From the NCBI GenBank assembly GCA_027422505.1, contig JAPQWV010000005.1:14451501-14515500 (forward strand): a DNA stretch of 64,000 bases, read 5' to 3'. The notes under the pieces were generated by a model. The model was not told the origin of the DNA, made no database searches, and saw nothing but the letters and a program-made list of their open reading frames with translations. Origin of the DNA: Craterostigma plantagineum. Taxonomy: Eukaryota > Streptophyta > Magnoliopsida > Lamiales > Linderniaceae. The position numbers were made by a program, and so were the translations under genes. Position 1 is the stretch's first letter; the number at the start of each line of letters is the position of its first letter. This document shows, piece after piece, positions 55,170 through 64,000 of this stretch.

Positions 55170-56358
55170 TGTCGCGCCCCGACTCCCTAATTGCCTATTC
55201 TAGTGGATTCCAATGTGCCTAGCGAGTTGTATATGATAAGGTGCACTGAAAACGCGTATGAAATGTTTCATTTTCCACTTCTATAATGGAACAAAGTTCT
55301 GTACAAGTCAAAAGAATACATGTCGAACACCAAGTTCAAGACATGATCTAACTACAAGGCGAAAGTGTGTCGGCACAGCAAAAAGCTCCTATGCGCCCGG
55401 CCTCGCAGGTCGTCATCCATACACACATACCCCAAAAGTAGCGCGAAGCTTCAAAAGGTCGGCCTTGCTTTCAAACGCGCTCACACACCGTGGTCGCCGG
55501 TGCCTACAACACACAACATGAGGAATGAGCCACCAAGGCTCAATAAGCAGAAATCATGCATGTATGCACGTGTCCCTTCCCTGGAAAGGCAATCCACGCC
55601 GATGCATAACATCACTACGCAAAGGCAGTCTGCGCCGATGCAACTAATATCCTGCAAGGGCATTCCGCGCCGATGCACCTAGTACTCATATTAGTATCAC
55701 TCAGGGCCCTCGGCGTACTTACTATGCACCATTAAGAGCTCAATATCCTCAATAGGATTGTGGCAGCGACCCCCGCTGGGTAGCCTACGCTAGGTTTCCC
55801 TAGGTCGCACCCTCCCAGGTCGTCTCTGCCATACGGTAGCCTATGCTGGTAGCCCACACTGGTAGCCCACGCTAGGATTCCCCTAGGTCACTCCTTCCAG
55901 GTCGCTCCTTCCCCAAACAGGGCAGTTGCCTACGCCAGTTAGCCTACGCTAGCATAGCTAGGTCGCTCCTTCCTGGGTCGCTCCTCCTGCCTCATCATAA
56001 TAACCGGCGTCGTACGCCGTATATGGTGCCATAGAAGTCGCCCGTGACTCAACTGTGAGTCGACACACCGGCCTATATTGGCGGGTCCTCGTCGCGTACA
56101 AGCGACATATTATTATGCACTCTTAGTCCCACGACCCTCCCCCATGAGTTCGTGCGTGCACATGAGTATGCATATGCGAGTAAACGTAGCATAATCTTAC
56201 CACATGAAAATACTTCAACCAACTCACGAATTCATGAAACCACGTAAGCACGTAATCACGCCATTGAGACATACGCAAGCAAGTTGTGTGTCGTAGTTAG
56301 ATTTCTACTTACCTGTCGTCCGTGCTAATTAAACGTACTCCCTTCGTGCGCCTCTAAC
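55170..56358 (-). repeat. 5' LTR of G1, outer part, interrupted
   Basis: It starts TGTCGCGCCCCGACTCCC. Near 55775-55960 it has short irregular repeats of GGTAGCCTACGCT and AGGTCGCTCC. 55927-56358 matches 38109-38540 of the 3' LTR. After CTAAC at 56354-56358 it is broken by the tandem array; the remainder must lie beyond the window. Confidence 0.88.
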
Positions 56359-59015
56359 TGTGGCGACCCGACTTTCTAATTAAGGTTAGTGGCGGATTTT
56401 CCGCAACGTAAGCCGCGGAAGGCCCGTCTAACAAAAACTTTTTCCTAAAATAAATATATTACAACAAAATATTATCTACAGAGTCAAGTCTATACAAAGG
56501 CCGTAGCCCCAAAAGTCAAAATCCTAACGCCGCTCCACAGGTCTTCATCCATGTACCGCCCCGCCCTCAAAAGTCCGTGGAGCACCGCCACCAGCCGCCT
56601 CAGTCTTGACGCGCGTCGGCGTAAGACTCGGTACCTACAACACGTAAACACTGAGCGATTTGCCCAGTAGGTGAATAAATATGCATGTATGCACGTGAAT
56701 GCTCATTCCCGATCCCAATATCTCACATGCAATGTTCACTCTTTCTTTTTCCACAATCCTATCTCAAATCACACAACACAGGGCCCTAGGTCAGACTCGA
56801 CACCTCGCGCGCCCATAATAATAATATACGGAAGCTTACACTAGCAGCGTTTTGACGATCACGCAACTGCCCTGCTAGGCCGCTCTTCCGTAAGCGGTAG
56901 CCTACGCCGACAGCGTTTTGACGATCACGCAACTGCCCTGTCAGGTCGCTCCCTCCGCTGAAAATATAATCACGACGGTTTTGCACCTCGGGACGTTCAC
57001 GCCCGAGTAGACAGATCGATCACGCCTGTCTGCCGTCAGGTGTCATACGAGTACCAACCTCGACTCCTCAACGAGTCAACAACAAAAATCACAAATATCT
57101 CATTCTACCCCGCTCGGCAATATCTCAAGTCAACCGTCTCAATACCGTGTAAATATCTCACCCCTGTGATATGATATGCATATGCCATGCATATAAACGT
57201 GATAACATATGAATTCGTGATTTCACATGAAATATACGTAAAGCACATAAATCACGTAAATCGTTGAAGCACATAAAAACACGTAATTCAAATAAGTGTT
57301 TACGCATTGTAGATGAATAATTCACCTACCTGTCCTCCTGATAAAATTAGTCGACAATCCTGGTGAATTCCCTACAGTTCGAATATCCGAGCACAAAATA
57401 TTATTATATCAGTATATTTACTAAGTCACCTAATTTCGAAATTTCCAAACTCTAAATTTCGAAATTCTAAAATTATCAAAACTCTAAAATTCATGAAAGC
57501 TTTAAAAATAATAAAATCCCTAAAATAACTAAACTCTAAAATATCAAAAACCCTAGAAATAGCAAAACCCTAAAATACCAAAAATTTATTAAGTGTAGAA
57601 AACTTTTAAATGCTGAGATTATATCAAGTGTCGAATTCCTTAACCAATGTCGACGTTCTATAAATCTCGAGATCATATATCGAACCCTCAAATGTCGAGA
57701 CCATATGTCAAACCCTTAAATGTCGAAATCATGATGATATCGAAATACTCTCTATAATGATGTCGACATCTATATTTTTATTATCAAACATCTCGAGATC
57801 TTACATTAGTATATCTCGGACTCTCTGTATAATATATCTCTCGAATTTTATCTATTATATACCTTGAAATCCTTCTAATCATTATATAATGGGATCTATC
57901 TATGAGAAAGGCTGTTAAATCTCGAAATCATTTTATAAAATGTCTCGAGATTTATCTATGATGAGGTTATTAATTTTCGAGATCTGTTCATCATATATTT
58001 CGAAATCTTTTGTGGTATAACACCAATTCGAGAACTTCCGAAAACGTGATTCTCCTCAAAACCCTAAGCTGAATATATCGACACATCATGCATTTTATCC
58101 TACAAACATATATCATTAAGATCGGCTCAAAATAATCCCTAACTTAGAAAAGAATACGCCTCTAATAATAATAAATTCTCAGAATATCTTCTATATCGAA
58201 ACTATTAATTCATGAACACAAAACCCTAGAATCCCCAAAGATACTATCTCTCGAATAGTCCTTATAAAATTTCACATAACTATTTCTTAAGCTTCATACA
58301 GTTTAAACTCCTAATCACGTAGGTAAATGAAAGCTTATTAATCATATACTAAGGATAAAAGAGCAACATAGTGTAAACAAGTCCCTTCCTTTCTCACTTC
58401 GGCTTCTTTGGATGGTTTAAGGGTTTTGAACGTGCTAAAGCTTCCTTAGGTTATCACAGATCCACACAATAATATATTGATACTAAAAACAATTTAGACA
58501 CTAAGTATAAAAAAGGTTATACCTTACTCCCAAGTTCGATGAAGCCCCTTACGAGTTTACAACGTCTTTTGCTTACTTCTTGGTTTCCTTTGTCTAATAT
58601 TTTTCCTTCTTTTCTTTCGTTCCTCTTCTTAGTAAGGGTTATATGGATATGTATTATGATTTTCGAACTTGGTAATTGAAGTGACAAGGTGCTGATAACA
58701 TTTTCCTTTAGACTTAAGTAACGTTCATATTGAAGCTTATCTTTAAACCTTGGGCCAATCTTTGAAAATTAAATTCGGCCCATCTCAAATCTTTCTACCA
58801 TTATAAGTTAATATGTTATCATTTTATTAATCATAGCCCAACATTGTCAATCCATATATTAATTTCAGATATTTTTGGTTAAATTTCGAAATATTTTCGG
58901 AATGATTAAAATTTATGTTTTTATTTGTAATTTAGTTTCTTATCAAACTTCCTAATTCACAAAATTACATATTTAACTACATCAAAATTCCGTATTAAAT
59001 TTTACGGGTATTACA
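56359..59015 (-). repeat. LTR A of the array
   Basis: 2657 bp, TGTGGCGACCCG to GGGTATTACA. A 40 bp phrase (GCGTTTTGACGATCACGCAA onward) is duplicated at about 56846 and 56912. Between 57600 and 58020 TCTCGAGAT-like motifs are frequent. It differs from LTRs B and C at, for example, GACCCG against GACACG and GCGGAAGG against GCAGAAGG. Confidence 0.93.
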
Positions 59016-59777
59016 TCCTCCCCCCTTAAAAGAATTTCGTCCACGAAATTATGCCGAAGCGAATAACTCGGGTAACGATTCCTCCTATTTTCTGATCTAT
59101 CTGCATTCTATTAAGATAGAATTTATTCCCACCTTTATATCACAAAATCTAGGCGACACATTTAAATGTGTGGCCCAGTTTCTAAGATCATCAAATTCTA
59201 GGTTTCGACTTGTCCATATATTTTCTACGTCTTCTATGCTTACTTATTCCTATTCTCACAACGCTTCCGCTGCGCACTCTAAGCGTACTTGAATAAAATG
59301 CAGTATTATACGTAAGTAATTATTCTTCTCAAGATATTCAAACTCCATCCTAAAATTATGTTCTGCTGAGAATAGTACGTAAAGTTCAAACTCTAATTCG
59401 CAGTTAAAATTCGGACAAGGTCCAAAATTTGGTCACTGCACAAAAATTTATTAAGCTCGCCGAAAATCTTAACCCTCGAAAGTATTGAAGCCCAATTTCA
59501 TTGCTCGAAATTTAACTCCCCGAATTTCCTACCTAAGTAAATCACTTGACCCGAAAATTAAATTAAAGTCAGCACCCATATAAATTAAGACACAAGGATT
59601 TTCAAAATATAACTCATGCCCGAAAATTCCACATAAGTCACATAGTTACATCAAAGCATAATAAAACATAATCACAAAATCGAGTATTGAACTTATAGGC
59701 CAGGCTGGTTCTCCAGGATTTTGAGCGGCAGTACATGGACAGTCTGTAGAATCTAAAGCCTACGCTCTGATACCACC
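59016..59777 (-). other. Interior 1 of the array, non-coding, with PPT and PBS
   Basis: 762 bp. The polypurine complement TCCTCCCCCCTTAAAAG is at 59016-59032 and the PBS complement GCTCTGATACCA at 59764-59775. No ORF with a known domain. A frame running into the LTR from 59638 is chance. Confidence 0.9.
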
Positions 59778-62434
59778 TGTGGCGACACGACTTTCTAATT
59801 AAGGTTAGTGGCGGATTTTCCGCAACGTAAGCCGCAGAAGGCCCGTCTAACAAAAACTTTTTCCTAAAATAAAATATATTACAACAAAATATTATCTACA
59901 GAGTCAAGTCTATACAAAGGCCGTAGCCCCAAAAGTCAAAATCCTAACGCCGCTCCACAGGTCTTCATCCATGTACCGCCCCGCCCTCAAAAGTCCGTGG
60001 AGCACCGCCACCAGCCGCCTCAGTCTTGACGCGCGTCGGCGTAAGACTCGGTACCTACAACACGTAAACACTGAGCGATTTGCCCAGTAGGTGAATAAAT
60101 ATGCATGTGTGCACGTGAATGCTCATTCCCGATCCCAATATCTCACATGCAATGTTCACTCTTTCTTTTTCCACAATCCTATCTCAAATCACACAACACA
60201 GGTCCCTAGGTCAGACTCGACACCTCGCGCGCCCATAATAATAATATACGGAAGCTTACACTAGTAGCGTTTTGACGATCACGCAACTGCCCTGCTAGGC
60301 CGCTCTTCCGTAAGCGGTAGCCTACGCCGACAGCGTTTTGACGATCACGCAACTGCCCTATCAGGTCGCTCCCTCCGCTGAAAATATAATCACGACGGTT
60401 TTGCACCTCGGGACGTTCATGCCCGAGTAGACAGATCGATCACGCCTGTCTGCCGTCAGGTGTCATACGAGTACCAACCTCGACTCCTCAACGAGTCAAC
60501 AACAAAAATCACAAATATCTCATTCTACCCCGCTCGACAATATCTCAAGTCAACCGTCTCAATACGGTGTAAATATCTCACCCCTGTGATATGATATGCA
60601 TATGCCATGCATATAAACGTGATAACATATGAATTCGTGATTTCACATGAAATATACGTAAAGCACATAAATCACGTAAATCATTGAAGCACATAAAAAC
60701 ACGTAATTCAAATAAGTGTTTACGCATTGTAGATGAATAATTCACCTACCTGTCCTCCTGATAAAATTAGTCGACAATCCTGGTGAATTCCCTACAGTTC
60801 GAATATCCGAGCACAAAATATTATTATATCAGTATATTTACTAAGTCACCTAATTTCGAAATTTCCAAACTCTAAATTTCGAAATTCTAAAATTATCAAA
60901 ACTCTAAAATTCATGAAAGCTTTAAAAATAATAAAATCCCTAAAATAACTAAACTCTAAAATATCAAAACCCTAGAAATAGCAAAACCCTAAAATACCAA
61001 AAATTTATTAAGTGTAGAAAACTTTTAAATGCTGAGATTATATCAAGTGTCGAATTCCTTAACCAATGTCGACGTTCTATAAATCTCGAGATCATATATC
61101 GAACCCTCAAATGTCGAGACCATATGTCAAACCCTTAAATGTCGAAATCATGATGATATCGAAATACTCTCTATAATGATGTCGACATCTATATTTTTAT
61201 TATCAAACATCTCGAGATCTTACATTAGTATATCTCGAACTCTCTGTATAATATATCTCTCGAATTTTATCTATTATATACCTTGAAATCCTTCTAATCA
61301 TTATATAATGGGATCTATCTATGAGAAAGGCTGTTAAATCTCGAAATCATTTTATAAAATGTCTCGAGATTTATCTATGATGAGGTTATTAATTTTCGAG
61401 ATCTGTTCATCATATATTTCGAAATCTTTTGTGGTATAACACCAATTCGAGAACTTCCGAAAACGTGATTCTCCTCAAAACCCTAAGCTGAATATATCGA
61501 CACATCATGCATTTTATCCTACAAACATATATCATTAAGATCGGCTCAAAATAATCCCTAACTTAGAAAAGAATACGCCTCTAATAATAATAAATTCTCA
61601 GAATATCTTCTATATCGAAACTATTAATTCATGAACACAAAACCCTAGAATCCCCAAAGATACTATCTCTCGAATAGTCCTTATAAAATTTCACATAACT
61701 ATTTCTTAAGCTTCATACAGTTTAAACTCCTAATCACGTAGGTAAATGAAAGCTTATTAATCATATACTAAGGATAAAAGAGCAACATAGTGTAAACAAG
61801 TCCCTTCCTTTCTCACTTCGGCTTCTTTGGATGGTTTAAGGGTTTTGAACGTGCTAAAGCTTCCTTAGGTTATCACAGATCCACACAATAATATATTGAT
61901 ACTAAAAACAATTTAGACACTAAGTATAAAAAAGGTTATACCTTACTCCCAAGTTCGATGAAGCCCCTTACGAGTTTACAACGTCTTTTGCTTACTTCTT
62001 GGTTTCCTTTGTCTAATATTTTTCCTTCTTTTCTTTCGTTCCTCTTCTTAGTAAGGGTTATATGGATATGTATTATGATTTTCGAACTTGGTAATTGAAG
62101 TGACAAGGTGCTGATAACATTTTCCTTTAGACTTAAGTAACGTTCATATTGAAGCTTATCTTTAAACCTTGGGCCAATCTTTGAAAATTAAATTCGGCCC
62201 ATCTCAAATCTTTCTACCATTATAAGTTAATATGTTATCATTTTATTAATCATAGCCCAACATTGTCAATCCATATATTAATTTCAGATATTTTTGGTTA
62301 AATTTCGAAATATTTTCGGAATGATTAAAATTTATGTTTTTATTTGTAATTTAATTTCTTATCAAACTTCCTAATTCACAAAATTACATATTTAACTACA
62401 TCAAAATTCCGTATTAAATTTTACGGGTATTACA
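59778..62434 (-). repeat. LTR B of the array
   Basis: 2657 bp, same length as LTR A through two compensating one-base length changes. It has private differences (GCATGTGTGCAC near 60103, CACAGGTCCC near 60197) and shares GACACG and GCAGAAGG with LTR C. Confidence 0.93.
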
Positions 62435-63196
62435 TCCTCCCCCCTTAAAAGAATTTCGTCCACGAAATTATGCCGAAGCGAATAACTCGGGTAACGATTC
62501 CTCCTATTTTCTGATCTATCTGCATTCTATTAAGATAGAATTTATTCCCACCTTTATATCACAAAATCTAGGCGACACATTTAAATGTGTGGCCCAGTTT
62601 CTAAGATCATCAAATTCTAGGTTTCGACTTGTCCATATATTTTCTACGTCTTCTATGCTTACTTATTCCTATTCTCACAACGCTTCCGCTGCGCACTCTA
62701 AGCGTACTTGAATAAAATGCAGTATTATACGTAAGTAATTATTCTTCTCAAGATATTCAAACTCCATCCTAAAATTATATTCTGCTGAGAATAGTACGTA
62801 AAGTTCAAACTCTAATTCGCAGTTAAAATTCGGACAAGGTCCAAAATTTGGTCACTGCACAAAAATTTATTAAGCTCGCCGAAAATCTTAACCCTCGAAA
62901 GTATTGAAGCCCAATTTCATTGCTCGAAATTTAACTCCCCGAATTTCCTACCTAAGTAAATCACTTGACCCGAAAATTAAATTAAAGTCAGCACCCATAT
63001 AAATTAAGACACAAGGATTTTCAAAATATAACTCATGCCCGAAAATTCCACATAAGTCACATAGTTACATCAAAGCATAATAAAACATAATCACAAAATC
63101 GAGTATTGAACTTACAGGCCAGGCTGGTTCTCCAGGATTTTGAGCGGCAGTACATGGACAGTCTGTAGAATCTAAAGCCTACGCTCTGATACCACC
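62435..63196 (-). other. Interior 2 of the array, non-coding
   Basis: 762 bp, nearly identical to interior 1 (differences seen at TTATATTCTG against TTATGTTCTG and ACTTACAGG against ACTTATAGG). PBS complement at 63183-63194, polypurine complement at 62435-62451. Confidence 0.9.
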
Positions 63197-64000
63197 TGTG
63201 GCGACACGACTTTCTAATTAAGGTTAGTGGCGGATTTTCCGCAACGTAAGCCGCAGAAGGCCCGTCTAACAAAAACTTTTTCCTAAAATAAAATATATTA
63301 CAACAAAATATTATCTACAGAGTCAAGTCTATACAAAGGCCGTAGCCCCAAAAGTCAAAATCCTAACGCCGCTCCACAGGTCTTCATCCATGTACCGCCC
63401 CGCCCTCAAAAGTCCGTGGAGCACCGCCACCAGCCGCCTCAGTCTTGACGCGCGTCGGCGTAAGACTCGGTACCTACAACATGTAAACACTGAGCGATTT
63501 GCCAGTAGGTGAATAAATATGCATGTATGCACGTGAATGCTCATTCCCGATCCCAATATCTCACATGCAATGTTCACTCTTTCTTTTTCCACAATCCTAT
63601 CTCAAATCACACAACACAGGGCCTAGGTAAGACTCGACACCTCGCGCGCCCATAATAATAATATACGGAAGCTTACACTAGCAGCGTTTTGACGATCACG
63701 CAACTGCCCTGCTAGGCCGCTCTTCCGTAAGCGGTAGCCTACGCCGACAGCGTTTTGACGATCACGCAACTGCCCTGTCAGGTCGCTCCCTCCGCTGAAA
63801 ATATAATCACGACGGTTTTGCACCTCGGGACGTTCACGCCCGAGTAGACAGATCGATCACGCCTGTCTGCCGTCAGGTGTCATACGAGTACCAACCTCGA
63901 CTCCTCAACGAGTCAACAACAAAAATCACAAATATCTCATTCTACCCCGCTCGACAATATCTCAAGTCAACCGTCTCAATACGGTGTAAATATCTCACCC
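63197..64000 (-). repeat. LTR C of the array, cut by window end
   Basis: It begins TGTGGCGACACG and follows LTR B closely to the window end, with small length differences (for example GATTTGCCAGTAGG against GATTTGCCCAGTAGG). Whether it ends the array or another unit follows cannot be seen. Confidence 0.9.

Larger units (their letters stand above)
38109..56358 (-). mobile_element. Tekay/Del-like chromovirus (G1), three times interrupted
   Basis: A minus-strand Ty3/gypsy element with 5' LTR on the right (55170-56358, interrupted), PBS, gag, protease, reverse transcriptase, RNase H, integrase with chromodomain, polypurine tract and a truncated 3' LTR on the left (38109-40352). Insertions at 40697-46156, 47834-52551 and 56359 onward split it. 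The shared 430 bp of the two LTRs (38109-38540 and 55927-56358) differ at about a dozen positions by eye, so it is fairly young. Stops and frameshifts in gag, protease-RT linker and integrase make it non-functional. Confidence 0.92.
56359..64000 (-). mobile_element. Tandem LARD-like retrotransposon array (LTR-int-LTR-int-LTR)
   Basis: Three LTRs (56359-59015, 59778-62434, 63197 past the end) alternate with two 762 bp interiors. LTR starts are exactly 3,419 bp apart. The interiors carry a polypurine complement at the left and a PBS complement at the right, so all units are minus-oriented. No coding region is present. The LTRs are long (2657 bp) and of the same border type as G1. Non-autonomous and recent, judged by the near identity of units. 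Confidence 0.93.

Noticed and set aside
56786..56986. Minus-strand 66-codon ORF repeated three times in the array
   Set aside because: It repeats only because the LTR repeats; it contains the internal 40 bp duplication and no domain.
59638..59853. Minus-strand 71-codon ORF spanning PBS and LTR border
   Set aside because: A coding region across the primer-binding site and LTR start is implausible and no domain is present.

Overview
The window looks like a gene-poor, repeat-dense stretch of a flowering-plant (probably eudicot) nuclear genome. I see no intact host gene. Nearly every translatable segment is a piece of a plant transposable element: Ty1/copia (including a SIRE-type element with an env-like ORF), Ty3/gypsy (Tekay/Del-like chromovirus, Athila-like, and a third gypsy type), an L1-type LINE, Cassandra TRIMs with 5S-rRNA-like LTRs, and hAT-, Mutator- and Helitron-type DNA elements. 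The only recognisable host-gene sequence is a short F-box/LRR-like fragment inside a hAT-type element. Everything comes from reading the sequence by eye; family names are inferences from motifs and termini.

Layout. 1-9993: an AT-rich tract, then a minus-strand retroelement (LTR 695-1047) whose unusual ORF is split by a Mutator-like MITE (1234-2034) and a gypsy gag-protease fragment (about 4016-5905), with a second, GC-rich MITE at 5921-6481. 9994-22740: a minus-strand copia-type LTR (L1) split by a full-length SIRE-type copia element (S1, 11107-21860). 22741-27434: a gag-protease remnant of a related copia element, holding a solo Cassandra LTR (24305-24770), followed by that element's LTR (L2). 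27435-29936: an Athila-like gypsy pol remnant split by another Mutator-like MITE (28276-29007). 29937-35427: an LTR fragment, a GACC-rich tract, a Helitron 3' end, a hAT-type element with the F-box fragment, and AT-rich sequence.

35428-64000: a truncated LINE fused to the 3' LTR of a large minus-strand Tekay-like gypsy element (G1, 38109-56358). G1 has been hit three times: by a pol-less copia-type element with coiled-coil coding (N1, 40697-46156, TSD TACGC); by a 4.7 kb compound insertion made of a gypsy LTR plus a whole Cassandra, bounded by one shared TSD GTTTT (47834-52551); and, in its 5' LTR, by a tandem LTR-internal-LTR-internal-LTR array of a non-coding LARD-like element with an exact 3,419 bp period (56359 to past the window end).

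How the pieces relate. Non-autonomous elements (N1, Cassandra, the LARD array, the MITEs, the hAT derivative) lack the enzymes they need and must have used those of autonomous relatives. S1 and G1 are the nearest to complete, but each carries stops, frameshifts or active-site loss, so neither looks competent. The nesting gives a relative order of events: L2 element before L1 before S1, and G1 before N1, the compound insertion and the LARD array.
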